DNA from: Acidobacteriota bacterium
GTDB taxonomy: Bacteria; Acidobacteriota; Thermoanaerobaculia; Multivoradales; JBCCEF01
NCBI GenBank assembly: GCA_039030395.1
Contig: JBCCEF010000026.1
Span: forward strand, 1-62,068
DNA length: 62,068 nucleotides
Direction of reading: 5' to 3'
Part shown: positions 1 to 8,243 of the stretch, in pieces
Layout: every line of letters begins with the position of its first letter
Position numbering within the stretch: position 1 is the stretch's first letter
Program-made: the position numbers and the translations under genes
The notes under the pieces: generated by a model
Told to the model about the DNA's origin: nothing
Database searches by the model: none
What the model saw: only the letters and a program-made list of their open reading frames with translations

Positions 1-125
1 TGCTCTCCATAGCCGTGGACAACAACGATGCGGGCTTTTGGCTTCGTGATGCCGGTGTTTTCGGTCGCAAGGCTGATTCCGTCCGAGGTGATGTATCGCC
101 TCTCGTTGCGATCTGGTTCGTTCAT
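1..125 (-). CDS. Alpha/beta hydrolase (monoacylglycerol lipase-like), N-terminal fragment
   Basis: The gene runs off the left edge, so only about 41 N-terminal residues are present, reading leftward from an ATG at 125. An in-frame TAA lies four codons before that ATG, so no longer start is possible. The fragment has a polar start (MNEPDRNERRY), then a short beta segment and the motif IVVVHGYGEH. This matches the HGxGEH oxyanion-hole motif of monoglyceride lipases and lysophospholipases (serine aminopeptidase S33 group). The catalytic Ser, Asp and His would lie outside the window. The family call rests on one motif; the substrate is unknown. Confidence 0.6.
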   Translation of the reverse strand, partial: MNEPDRNERRYITSDGISLATENTGITKPKARIVVVHGYGE

Positions 126-386
126 GGACTGGATCTTTTATTGATAGACGGCGTAAGCCACGGGCGCGTAACCTCGATCCTTGAAGTGGGCGAGATAAAG
201 TGTGTTGGAAATCCGAGGTCGCGGAAAGATCTTGACATTGGTCGCTCCGACGACCGTGTGGTGGAAAATCTTCTGCCGACTCGAGTGGTTCTCCGGAAGA
301 ATTTGTTGAAATCGAGGTCACAAAAGGTAGCCGCTCCCTGTGATCGTTCGTATTAGGCTAACTCGGAGATAGTCGAATCGAGAGCT

Positions 387-800
387 TTACTTCTCGAAGG
401 TGGTTTCAAACTGGATAGAGGCTTCTCCGGGTCGTTCCAGGATGTACGTCAGGTTGCCGCGCGATTCAATAATCTTGTACAGAAGGAAATCTCGCTGCTT
501 CATGACAATGAAGGAGGTTTTGCCGGAACTATGCATTTCTTCTCGGTCGAGCCAAAATTTGACCGGTGTCGAAACGAAGGGATTTACCCCCTCATCCAGC
601 GACTTGTAGTACTCCTTTTGTAGTCGGCTGTAGTTCTCTGGGATGCCGAGCAGGGCCCGATCTTCTTCGGGAAACTGCATCAGGGTCTCCTGGATTCCCT
701 CTTCATCGAAGAAGACCTCCATCTCCAGCGTCGGAGGAAAGAGGTTTGAGTAGTCCAAGAATCCAAGGGTAGAAAGGCGACGTCGGAAGAGATTTCGCAA
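387..800 (-). CDS. Conserved-looking hypothetical protein
   Basis: A 137-residue protein I do not recognise. It is rich in Glu, Phe and Tyr, with no signal peptide or membrane segment. Its composition (FDEEGIQETLMQFPEEDRALLGIP, then alternating charged/aromatic strands) looks like a real soluble protein rather than an antisense shadow. The only available start is TTG at 800, because an in-frame TGA lies eight codons upstream. No clear ribosome binding site is visible. It stands alone between the truncated lipase and the efflux operon. The first 20 residues are basic and differ in character from the rest, so the true N-terminus may be shorter. Confidence 0.5.
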   Translation of the reverse strand: MRNLFRRRLSTLGFLDYSNLFPPTLEMEVFFDEEGIQETLMQFPEEDRALLGIPENYSRLQKEYYKSLDEGVNPFVSTPVKFWLDREEMHSSGKTSFIVMKQRDFLLYKIIESRGNLTYILERPGEASIQFETTFEK

Positions 801-921
801 AATATGTGAGAAGTGCGATATTCAAATGTCTTTGAACAGGCCTCGCCATGGAGGCCTTGGCGGAGGTTACTCGAGGGCTTCCGGACCCTTGGCCCACCTA
901 GACTGCTGAGTACTTCTCCTC

Positions 922-2025
922 TCAGGCCCCGGCGGCCTGGGCGCTGCCCGGGTCTTTGATCTGATCGGTTTCTTGGACGCCGGAGAGGACTTCGATGTTG
1001 ATGCCGTCGGAGAGGCCGGTTTCGATGGGGCGGCGCTCGAATTCTTGGTCGGCGGTCTGGACTTCGATGTAGGGCTCGCCGTCGTCGAACTGGAGCCAGC
1101 TCTCTTTGACCGCCATCACCTCGTCTCGTCGGGCGAGGACGATGTCGGCGTTGGCGCTGTAGTTGGCGCGCACGAAGAAGTCGTCCTTCAAAATCAGGGC
1201 AGCGCGGATTTCGAACTGGATGGCGCCGTTTTCTTCGACACCCTTGGGAGCGATGTATTCGAGGGTGGCGGCGAATTGCTCGGTGTCGAGGGCGCCGATG
1301 GTGAGGAGCAGTTCCATCCCCTCGCGCAGCTTGCCCACTTCCGATTCGTCCACCAGGCCTTCGAACACCAGCTCGTCCATGTCGGCGATGGTGGCGATGG
1401 TGGTGCCGTCGTTGAAGGTGTTCGATTCGATCACCGAGTCGCCCACCTCGATGGGCACTTCCAAGACCATTCCCGGCACGGTGGCCCGCACGACGGTGTT
1501 GGTGGCGATGCCGGTCCGCTTACGGGCGCCTTCGCGCACCAGGGCGAGGTTGTCTTCTGCCGCCGAGAGCTCCTCCTGGGCGTTCTTTTGGGCCAGGTCG
1601 AAGGTCAGGAAGGTGGCTTCCGAGAGCAGGCCTTCCTCAAACAGCTCGCGGTTGCGGTCGAACTCTTTCTGAGCGTTTTCGAGGCCGATGCGCGCCCGGT
1701 TGACCCGCGTTTCGGCGTTCGACAGGGTCACCATGTCCGGCACGATGGCGATGCGCGCCATGCGGTCGCCCTTGGCGACTTCGACGCCGGGCTCGATGTA
1801 GAGCTCCTCGATGATGCCCGATACCTTCGGCTTGATGGTGACCTCCTTGCGCGGCACCACGGAGCCGGTCGCCACGGTCTTCTGCAGGATGGTGGCGGAG
1901 AAGGGCTCCGCCGTCTGCCACACCACCGGCTCTTCCTGTGACTTGGCGTACAGGAAGTAGAAGGTGCCGGCGAAGGCGACGAGGAGGGCGAGGCCGCACA
2001 GCGAAAGGAGGATTCTTTTCATCAT
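922..2025 (-). CDS. Periplasmic adaptor subunit of MacAB-type efflux (HlyD/RND-MFP family)
   Basis: A 367-residue membrane-fusion protein that would link inner-membrane ABC permeases to an outer-membrane channel. The start at MMKRILLSLC gives a single N-terminal anchor (residues 5-27). A lipoyl/barrel-sandwich half follows (VTIKPKVSGIIEELYIEPGVEVAKGD), then a long coiled-coil hairpin (about 100-180) and the second lipoyl half (TVVRATVPGMVLEVPIEVGDSV). Beta-barrel and membrane-proximal domains make up the rest. It is last in a minus-strand operon behind an ATPase and two permeases. An upstream in-frame extension overlaps the intergenic palindrome and was rejected because it would precede the membrane anchor. 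Substrate unknown. Confidence 0.88.
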   Translation of the reverse strand: MMKRILLSLCGLALLVAFAGTFYFLYAKSQEEPVVWQTAEPFSATILQKTVATGSVVPRKEVTIKPKVSGIIEELYIEPGVEVAKGDRMARIAIVPDMVTLSNAETRVNRARIGLENAQKEFDRNRELFEEGLLSEATFLTFDLAQKNAQEELSAAEDNLALVREGARKRTGIATNTVVRATVPGMVLEVPIEVGDSVIESNTFNDGTTIATIADMDELVFEGLVDESEVGKLREGMELLLTIGALDTEQFAATLEYIAPKGVEENGAIQFEIRAALILKDDFFVRANYSANADIVLARRDEVMAVKESWLQFDDGEPYIEVQTADQEFERRPIETGLSDGINIEVLSGVQETDQIKDPGSAQAAGA

Positions 2026-2134
2026 TTCCCGGGTCCTAGAGATCAGTTCATCAGAGCGAAGTGCTTGCAGTTTTGGCCTGGCTTTCTCATCGGCGACCGT
2101 AGCGAGAGGCCGTAGGTCGCTGGAGATGCAAGGC

Positions 2135-2194
2135 ATCCGCGGGTTCTGTGCCGAAGGCGTACTTTCAGTACGTCGAGAAGCAGGTTCCGCGGAT
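2135..2194. repeat. Intergenic palindromic element
   Basis: A 60-base imperfect palindrome between the second efflux permease and the adaptor gene. The outer arms are ATCCGCGG (2135-2142) and CCGCGGAT (2187-2194), a perfect 8-base inverted pair. Inside them are GTTCTG/CAGGTT arms and a small inner GCGTAC/GTACGT pair around a TTTCA loop. The shape resembles REP or MITE-like hairpins found inside operons, where they can modulate mRNA stability. No second copy was noticed in this window. Confidence 0.5.
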
Positions 2195-2259
2195 AACGCA
2201 GCAGATTCAGTGGCATACGGACTCGCAGTAGGTTGACGGTGAGAAAGGCAGGCTAAGGG

Positions 2260-3522
2260 TCATTCGGTACGGAGTGCTATCACCGGGCTCACGGATACAG
2301 CCCGCCGTGCCGGAATCAGTCCGGCCAAGGCGCCGGAGGCGATCAAGATGAGGAGTGCCTGAACGGCGGTGGCGAGATCCACCCCGGGGTTCTGGAAGGC
2401 GCCGGTGGCGGCACCGGTCGATTCGAGTAGGCTGCGCGCCAGTTCCAGCAGCCCCACCCCTGCCAACAAGCCAAAGTAGCCGGCGATCGAGGTCAAGACC
2501 AGCGCTTCGAGAAGTACTTGGCGGATCACCTTCATCGGCGTCGCCCCGATGGCCCGCCGCAGGCCGATCTCCTTGGTGCGTTCCTTGACCAGGATCAGCA
2601 GGATGTTCGATACCCCGATGACCCCCGCCGCCAAGGTGCCGATGCCGACGATCCACACCAGCAGCCGGATGCCGGCAAACAGTCCCTGGACCTTCTGGAA
2701 TTGTTCGTCCTGGTTGAAGTGGCCGAAGGCGCGTTGGTCTTCCGGGTGGATGCGGTGGCGCTTGGCGAGGAGCTTCATCACCTTCGCCTCCACCTCCGAG
2801 GCGCGCACCCCGTCCTGGGCTGCGATGGCGTACCAGTGCACCCGTTCGCCGCCGTTGAAGGCGCGCTGGAAGGTGGACAGGGGGATGAACAAACTCTGGG
2901 CCTGGCGCTCGGCGTCCTCGCCGTCGGCCAGCGACTCGAAGACTCCGATCACCTTGAAATAGACCCCCTGCACCTGGATCGAATCGCCGATCGGATCCTC
3001 GTCCGGCTCGAACAGCACTTCCTTGACCCGGCTGCCGATCACCGCCACTTTGCGGATCTCTTCCACGTCGAAGGGATTGAGGAAGCGGCCGGCGACCAGC
3101 TTGACCGGTTCGATGGCGAGGTACTCGGGCACGTCGCCCATCACGCTGAATCCGCCGGTGCGGTTGCCGCGGGTGACGTTGTCCGCCGCCCGGTGGCCGC
3201 CGAGCTGCGCCCGCGGCGCGACCACCTTGGCCTCGGCGATCTGCTCGCGGATGGCGACGGTGTCGTCGTTGTTGAACTCGTAGCGGCGTCCCGCCGGCAG
3301 CCCGCGGTAGGGCATGCTGGTGCTGCGAGTCCACATGAAGAAGCTGTTGGTGGCGCCGTCGCCAAAGCCAGCGCTGATGCCATTTTCCAAGCCGCTGCCG
3401 GAGCCGAGCATCACCACCAGCATGAAGATGCCCCAGAACACCCCAAAGGCGGTCAGCAAGGTGCGCAGCTTGTTGCGCGAAAGGGTGATCCAGATCTCCT
3501 GCCAGGCGTCGAAGTCGAACAT
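2260..3522 (-). CDS. ABC transporter permease, MacB/FtsX type (second paralogue)
   Basis: A 420-residue inner-membrane subunit. The N-terminus MFDFDAWQEIW is amphipathic. TM1 follows (LRTLLTAFGVFWGIFMLVVML), then a periplasmic MacB_PCD domain (about 45-260). The C-terminal FtsX core has three membrane helices, with the family motif KERTKEIGLRRAIGATP after the second helix. It lacks the fused ATPase of true MacB and would use the separate ATPase encoded at 4791-5525. It starts 15 bases after the stop of its paralogue and shares the same domain order, so the pair probably forms a heterodimer. Confidence 0.9.
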   Translation of the reverse strand: MFDFDAWQEIWITLSRNKLRTLLTAFGVFWGIFMLVVMLGSGSGLENGISAGFGDGATNSFFMWTRSTSMPYRGLPAGRRYEFNNDDTVAIREQIAEAKVVAPRAQLGGHRAADNVTRGNRTGGFSVMGDVPEYLAIEPVKLVAGRFLNPFDVEEIRKVAVIGSRVKEVLFEPDEDPIGDSIQVQGVYFKVIGVFESLADGEDAERQAQSLFIPLSTFQRAFNGGERVHWYAIAAQDGVRASEVEAKVMKLLAKRHRIHPEDQRAFGHFNQDEQFQKVQGLFAGIRLLVWIVGIGTLAAGVIGVSNILLILVKERTKEIGLRRAIGATPMKVIRQVLLEALVLTSIAGYFGLLAGVGLLELARSLLESTGAATGAFQNPGVDLATAVQALLILIASGALAGLIPARRAVSVSPVIALRTE

Positions 3523-3537
3523 CGTTCGGTCCCTTCC

Positions 3538-4770
3538 CTATTCCGTGCGCAGCGCTTCGATGGGTTGGATACGCGCCGCTTTGCGGGCCGGGAAGAAGCC
3601 CGCCAGGCAGCCGGCGGTAACCAGCACGGCGGTGGCCGCCAGGGCGAGGCCGAGATCGACACTGGGATCGCGGAAGAAATCGGTGTTCGGCAGCTTCGCG
3701 CCGCCCAACTCCAGCACCGCCACGCCCAGCACCAGGCCGATGTAGCCGGAGACGGCGGTGATCAGCACCGACTCCTGGAGCACCAGGCCGATGATCGAGC
3801 CGGGGGTTGCCCCCAGCGCCTTGCGTACCCCGATCTCCCGGGTGCGCTCCTGGACGGCGATCATCATGATGTTCGATACCCCCACCACCCCAGCCAGGAT
3901 GGTGCCGATGCCGATGATCCACACGAACAGCCGGATACCGGTGATCACCTGCAGAATGCGCAGGAAGCCGGCGTTGTTGTTGCGCACGAAGAGCGCTCGG
4001 TCGTCTTCCGGGTCGAAGCGGTGGCGGCGGGCGAGCTGAAGCTGCGCCGCTTCGGCCATCGCCTGCGTTTCTTCGAGCGACGCGTCGCCGGTGGTGAACA
4101 TGATCTGGCTCACCCGGTCGGCGCCGTTGAATACCCGCTGGGAGGTGGTGATCGGCAGGTAGATCTGCTCCATCTCGCCTTCGCCGCCGACGTCCTCGAA
4201 TACCCCCACCACCTTGAACAGGATGCCGCCGATCGAGAAATACTCACCGATCGAGGGCTCGTCTCCGAACAGGGCGTCGCGCACCCGGGCCCCGATGGCC
4301 GCCACTTTGCGGTGTTCTGCGATGTCGAGGTCGTTCAGGAAGCGCCCCTCGACGACGATCGTCTTCTCCAGGTACTGGTGGCCCGGGTGCACCGAGCGGA
4401 TACTGAAGTTGCCGTGCTGGCTGCCCCGCGCCACCAGCAGGTGGCCGCGGGTGTAGAAGCGCGACGTGATGTGCTCGACTCCCGGAATGGCGCGGGCGAT
4501 TTCGGCGTGGTCGGCGTTGGTGAGTTGAACGTTGCGGCCGGGCTTCAGGCCCTGGAAGGGAATGGTGGTGCGGCCGGCCGAGATCCAGATGCTATTGATG
4601 GCGTCGTCGCGGAACTGATAGTGCACGCCGTTCGCCAGGCCGGTGCCGGAGCCCAGCAGGATCATCAGCATGAAGATCCCCCACGCGACGCTGAAGCCGG
4701 TCAAGAAAGTGCGCAATTTGTTCTGGCGTAGGGTGGAGAGGATCTCCTGCCATTTGTCGAGATCGAACAT
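3538..4770 (-). CDS. ABC transporter permease, MacB/FtsX type (first paralogue)
   Basis: A 410-residue permease. It has the N-terminal MFDLDKWQEIL helix, TM1 (FLTGFSVAWGIFMLMILLGSG), a MacB periplasmic domain and three C-terminal FtsX helices carrying QERTREIGVRKALGATPGSIIG. The frame is open upstream to 5127, but that part is the ATPase gene read in another frame. The start was placed at 4770 because the N-terminus then aligns residue for residue with the neighbouring paralogue. It lies 20 bases downstream of the ATPase stop. It likely works with the ATPase and adaptor as a macrolide/peptide/lipid-type exporter of unknown substrate. Confidence 0.9.
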   Translation of the reverse strand: MFDLDKWQEILSTLRQNKLRTFLTGFSVAWGIFMLMILLGSGTGLANGVHYQFRDDAINSIWISAGRTTIPFQGLKPGRNVQLTNADHAEIARAIPGVEHITSRFYTRGHLLVARGSQHGNFSIRSVHPGHQYLEKTIVVEGRFLNDLDIAEHRKVAAIGARVRDALFGDEPSIGEYFSIGGILFKVVGVFEDVGGEGEMEQIYLPITTSQRVFNGADRVSQIMFTTGDASLEETQAMAEAAQLQLARRHRFDPEDDRALFVRNNNAGFLRILQVITGIRLFVWIIGIGTILAGVVGVSNIMMIAVQERTREIGVRKALGATPGSIIGLVLQESVLITAVSGYIGLVLGVAVLELGGAKLPNTDFFRDPSVDLGLALAATAVLVTAGCLAGFFPARKAARIQPIEALRTE

Positions 4771-4790
4771 GCCGGGTCGTCGAAACCCCT

Positions 4791-5525
4791 CTAGGCGGTG
4801 GCTCCGGCCGCGCCCTGCGCGGTTGGAGAAGCGGTGGCGGCCGGAACTGTCGGCGACGACTCGTCGGCGTCGATGCGCCCGTCGACCAGATGGATCGAGC
4901 GGTCGGTCATGGCGGCGATGTCGTGCTCGTGGGTGACGATCACCACCGTAGTGCCCGCTCGGTGAATGTCCTGGAGCACCTCCATGACCTCGTAGGACGT
5001 CTTGGTGTCGAGGGCGCCGGTCGGTTCGTCGGCCAGGATCACCTGCGGGGCGGTGATCAGCGCCCGGGCGATCGCCACCCGCTGCTGCTGACCGCCGGAC
5101 ATCTCCGTCGGCAGGTGGTTCGCCCAATCGTTGAGGCCTACTCGGTCGAGCATCTCCAGGGCCTGCCGGTTCCGCCGCCGCCGCGGCACCTGCTGGTAAT
5201 AGAGCGGCAGGGCCACGTTCTCGGCGGCGGTTTTGAAGGAGATCAGATTGAAGGACTGGAACACGAAACCGAGCAACCGGTTGCGCATGCGCGCCGCCTT
5301 GCGCTCGGAGAGTTCTTTCACCGGCTCGCCGGCGAGCGAGTATTCGCCCTCGTCGTAGCTGTCCAGGATGCCGAGGATGTTGAGCAGGGTGGATTTGCCG
5401 GAACCGGAAGAGCCCATGATCGAAACCAGTTCGCCGGCGCCCACCTCGAGATCGAGGCCCTTCAACACATGTAGCCGGTTTTTCCCGACCTGGTAGGACT
5501 TGTGGAGATTCTTCAGGCTCAGCAT
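4791..5525 (-). CDS. ABC transporter ATPase (LolD/MacB family)
   Basis: A 244-residue nucleotide-binding subunit starting MLSLKNLHKSYQVG. Walker A is GSSGSGKST, the Q-loop is FQSFNLI, the signature is MSGGQQQRVAIARAL, Walker B is VILADEPTGALD and the switch is THEHD. These are hallmarks of the MacB/LolD subfamily (3.A.1.122/125). The frame is open to 5645, but the extra 40 residues are low-complexity and lie outside the family start. It is first in the four-gene operon (ATPase, two permeases, adaptor). The Ala/Thr-rich 20-residue tail is probably non-functional. Confidence 0.92.
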   Translation of the reverse strand: MLSLKNLHKSYQVGKNRLHVLKGLDLEVGAGELVSIMGSSGSGKSTLLNILGILDSYDEGEYSLAGEPVKELSERKAARMRNRLLGFVFQSFNLISFKTAAENVALPLYYQQVPRRRRNRQALEMLDRVGLNDWANHLPTEMSGGQQQRVAIARALITAPQVILADEPTGALDTKTSYEVMEVLQDIHRAGTTVVIVTHEHDIAAMTDRSIHLVDGRIDADESSPTVPAATASPTAQGAAGATA

Positions 5526-5772
5526 GGTCTTGCGGTCACTCCGTGGTCCTGCGATCCGTGCAGGTCGATTTTTGGAGGGTGAACTCATCGCTCGCCCGTC
5601 GTCTTCTACGGATGGGCCGACCGGTTTGTTTCGCTCCGGGGGCACGAAATACTACCTTGGTCGTATTCGGCGCCGTGCATCTTTTGGATGCAGATTTCTC
5701 GAGTGGTCGGTGGAGAATCCTCCGGCGAGCACTCCGGAGTACGGCATGGCGGCGGCGCGGTGAGGTGACGTC

Positions 5773-6096
5773 TCAGAGGCGGATCGAGCGCTTGTCCGGC
5801 TCCCGGTGGCGCCGGTAGAAGATCGCGATATGGCCGATGAGGCCGGCCGACTGGCTGGCCATGCGCTCGTCGATCTCGGCCATCAGCGCCTTCTTCTCGG
5901 CCTTGTCGCCGGGGAGCTGGATCTTGATCAACTCGTGGGAGTCGAGAGCTCGCTCCATCTCCTTCCACACCCCATCCGTCAGGCCCTGTTGGCCTACCCG
6001 CACCACCGGCTTGAGGCTGTGGGCCAAGCCCCGCAGGCGTCGGCGTTGGGCGCCGGTGAGTGGGTGAGGACGGTCTTCGGCGGTGGGCTGGTTCAT
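5773..6096 (-). CDS. yhbY: YhbY family RNA-binding (CRM domain) protein
   Basis: A 107-residue CRM-domain protein associated with pre-50S ribosomal subunits. It has the family core LTGAQRRRLRGLAHSLKPVVRVGQQGLTDGVWKEMERALDSHELIKI. The GxxG-type loop sits in VGQQGLTD, and the final strands read GHIAIFYRR. The start at MNQPTAEDRPH fits the usual length of about 97-110 residues. A longer frame to 6153 has no family support. It stands alone and faces away from the plus-strand epimerase; the two share the short region 6097-6212. Confidence 0.9.
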   Translation of the reverse strand: MNQPTAEDRPHPLTGAQRRRLRGLAHSLKPVVRVGQQGLTDGVWKEMERALDSHELIKIQLPGDKAEKKALMAEIDERMASQSAGLIGHIAIFYRRHREPDKRSIRL

Positions 6097-6212
6097 GGGG
6101 TCTTGTTCCAGGGTTGAGGATGCTCCGGCGGAGCGGATGGGGGATCGTAGCATTCGGTGTGGCCGGGAGCTGGTCCCTGCTACAGTCCGGCCTGCCCGGA
6201 AGGTCCGCTGCC

Positions 6213-7280
6213 ATGAGAATTCTACGCGCCACGAGCTCTCTCGAACGCATTCCCCTCAGCCGGCCGTACACCATCGCCTACGCTTCCTTCGATGCGGTGG
6301 AGATGTGCCGGGTACGGCTCGAGGCGGACAACGGGCTGGTGGGATTGGGCTGCGGATCTCCCGCCGAGATGATCACCGGCGAAACGCCGCGCTCGGCGGA
6401 GACCGCCCTGGCGGATCGCCTGGGGGCGGTGCTGGAGGGGACGGTGCTCGAACCGCTTCCGGCCCTTCTGGCGCGCGTCGACGAGGCCTTCCGGGAAACG
6501 CCGGCGGCGCGGGCGGCCGTCGACCTGGCCCTTCACGATCTGTGGGGCAAGGGATTGGGACGCCCCCTGGTCGAGATCTTCGGACGTTGCCACCGGCGCA
6601 TGGCGACCTCCGTTACCGTCGGCATCCTCGACGCGCAGGAGGCCCTCGAAGAAGCGCGCGAGTGGATGGCGCGAGGCTTCCGCTGTCTCAAGATCAAGAT
6701 CGGCCGCAACCTTGAGGAGGAGCTGGAGCTGCTGACCTTGCTCCGCGCCGAGCTGGGCGATGCGGTGCGGATTCGGGTGGATGCCAACCAGGGCTACCGC
6801 GCGGACCAACTACCGATCTTGTTTTCGAGCCTCGGCCGCCTCGGCATCGAACTGGTGGAGCAGCCCTTGCCGCCGGCCGAGGACGCGGCCCTCGGCGATC
6901 TGGTGCCGGCGGATCGCCGCCTCGCGGCCGGCGACGAGAGCGTACAGACCCCCGGCGACGCCCGGCGGCTGGCCGCTCGCGGCACCTACGGCGTGTTCAA
7001 CATCAAGCTGATGAAGTGTGGCGGCATCGAGCCGGCGCGGCGCATTGCGGCAACGGCGGAGGAGGCGGGGATCGGCCTGATGTGGGGCTGTATGGACGAG
7101 AGCGTCGCTAGCCTGGCCGGCGCCCTCCACGCCGCCTTCGCCAGCCCGGCGACCCGCTTCCTGGACCTCGACGGCAGTCTGGATCTGGCCCGCGATCCGG
7201 CCCGCGGCGGCTTCGAGATCGAGGATGGCATGCTGCGCCTGCTCGATCGGCCCGGCCTGGGAATAGAGGCCGCAGACTGA
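6213..7280 (+). CDS. Dipeptide epimerase / N-acyl amino acid racemase, enolase superfamily (DgcA- or YkfB-like)
   Basis: A 355-residue muconate-lactonizing-subgroup enzyme. The catalytic KxK pair lies in CLKIKIGRN. Metal ligands are D in RVDANQGY, E in ELVEQPLP and D in AAGDES. The second acid/base Lys is in FNIKLMKCGG, and the C-terminal specificity residues are in GCMDES. This set is characteristic of L-Ala-D/L-Glu epimerases. A DUF1611 gene 1 kb downstream recalls the dgcN-dgcA pair of D-glutamate catabolism, where DgcA is an N-acetyl-D-glutamate racemase, so either activity is possible. The start at MRILRATSS (6213) was chosen over the frame opening at 6060 because enolase-family N-domains begin there. 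Confidence 0.85.
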   Translation: MRILRATSSLERIPLSRPYTIAYASFDAVEMCRVRLEADNGLVGLGCGSPAEMITGETPRSAETALADRLGAVLEGTVLEPLPALLARVDEAFRETPAARAAVDLALHDLWGKGLGRPLVEIFGRCHRRMATSVTVGILDAQEALEEAREWMARGFRCLKIKIGRNLEEELELLTLLRAELGDAVRIRVDANQGYRADQLPILFSSLGRLGIELVEQPLPPAEDAALGDLVPADRRLAAGDESVQTPGDARRLAARGTYGVFNIKLMKCGGIEPARRIAATAEEAGIGLMWGCMDESVASLAGALHAAFASPATRFLDLDGSLDLARDPARGGFEIEDGMLRLLDRPGLGIEAAD

Positions 7281-7314
7281 GCTCTACGGATGGCTCGTGG
7301 TAAGGTGCGTCGCC

Positions 7315-8154
7315 GTGAAAACCCCAACGATTTATAGAGTTTTAGCGCCTGCTCTGGTATGTGTCGGGCTGTGGGGCGTGGCCGGTCCGGCGGCGGCCCA
7401 GGTCAATACCGAGCGCCTGCGCCTGGGCCAGTCGGAGGAGGGGTGGAGCGGTTTTGTCGCTCTTCGCCTGGCGGCCAAGGAAGGCAACACCGACCGCCTG
7501 GCGGCGGGCCTAGGCTTTCGGGTGCAGTACGCCGAACCAGAGCCTGGGGAGCGGTCGGACGATCTGCCGTCGCTCGATCCGTTGATGAAACGGCTGGTGT
7601 TTCTGGTCGCCGAGGGAGATTACGCGGAGGAGAGCGGCGAGCGCTCCGAGTACCGCTCCTTCGCCCATCTGCGTTGGGTCGAGCGGCGCTCCCCCAAACT
7701 CGCCCACGAAGTTTTCCTGCAGAACGAGTTCAACGAGTTCCAGCGCCTCGACAGCCGCTATCTGCTGGGCTTCGGTGAGCGGATCACCCTGCTTCGCAAG
7801 CCTTCCAGAGAGGTCTTCCTCGGTCTCGGTTTGATGGGTGAGGCGGAGCGTCTCGACGTTCCGGATGTCGGTCCCGATGAGCGGACTTCGGAGTTCGTGC
7901 GGGCCTCGACCTACCTGGCGGCCCAGATGAAGCTCGGATCGAAGGGCGCCACCGTCGTCAATACTCTCTACTACCAACCGCGGGTCGACCGATGGGACGA
8001 CTTTCGGATCCTCGAAGAACTCGACCTGCGGGTACCCCTGGCGGAGCACCTCGAATTGAGCCTGGCGATCGTCGTGCAGCACGACAGCGAGGCGCCGGAG
8101 GATGTCGAGGAGTGGGACCTCTCCGTCACCAACGCGTTGAGGGTCCGGTTCTAG
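7315..8154 (+). CDS. DUF481 family outer-membrane beta-barrel protein
   Basis: A 279-residue protein with a cleavable signal peptide (KTPTIYRVLAPALVCVGLWGVAGPAAAQ), starting at GTG 7315. An alternative GTG lies at 7297. The mature part is a series of amphipathic beta strands (WSGFVALRLAAKEGNTDRLAAGLGFRV and later LRVPLAEHLELSLAIVVQHDS). It ends in Phe (NALRVRF), as expected of a Bam-inserted barrel. Repeated strand-turn-strand pairs match DUF481/YdiY proteins, whose function is unknown. It lies between the epimerase and DUF1611 genes on the same strand and is followed directly by a strong stem-loop. Confidence 0.75.
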   Translation: MKTPTIYRVLAPALVCVGLWGVAGPAAAQVNTERLRLGQSEEGWSGFVALRLAAKEGNTDRLAAGLGFRVQYAEPEPGERSDDLPSLDPLMKRLVFLVAEGDYAEESGERSEYRSFAHLRWVERRSPKLAHEVFLQNEFNEFQRLDSRYLLGFGERITLLRKPSREVFLGLGLMGEAERLDVPDVGPDERTSEFVRASTYLAAQMKLGSKGATVVNTLYYQPRVDRWDDFRILEELDLRVPLAEHLELSLAIVVQHDSEAPEDVEEWDLSVTNALRVRF

Positions 8155-8197
8155 AAACCGCTGAAAAGGCTTCGCGTTCTTTCTCAGCGGCTTCTAG
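8151..8197 (+). terminator. Stem-loop after the DUF481 gene
   Basis: CTAGAA and TTCTAG arms flank ACCGCTGA / TCAGCGG arms, giving a long stem that begins at the stop codon of the DUF481 gene. There is no clear T-tract. The loop (GGCTTCGCG) resembles the stem-loop that ends the dispersed composite repeat, so it may be a solo copy of that module acting as a terminator or mRNA stabiliser. Confidence 0.55.
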
Positions 8198-8243
8198 ATT
8201 CATTGGCAGGGGGGCTTTTCAAAGTTGACCACTTTGGAGGGCA

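Noticed and set aside
15-356. 113-codon plus-strand frame at the left edge
   Set aside because: It runs antisense to the lipase N-terminus, whose HGYGEH motif is clear, and has no ribosome binding site or recognisable domain.
703-897. 64-codon frame overlapping the start of the 387-800 protein
   Set aside because: No recognisable domain. It was considered as a frameshifted N-terminus, but there is no motif continuity.
2518-4731. 737-codon plus-strand frame
   Set aside because: It is antisense across two well-supported ABC permeases. The His/Asp/Gly-rich composition is typical of the reverse frame of a high-GC gene.
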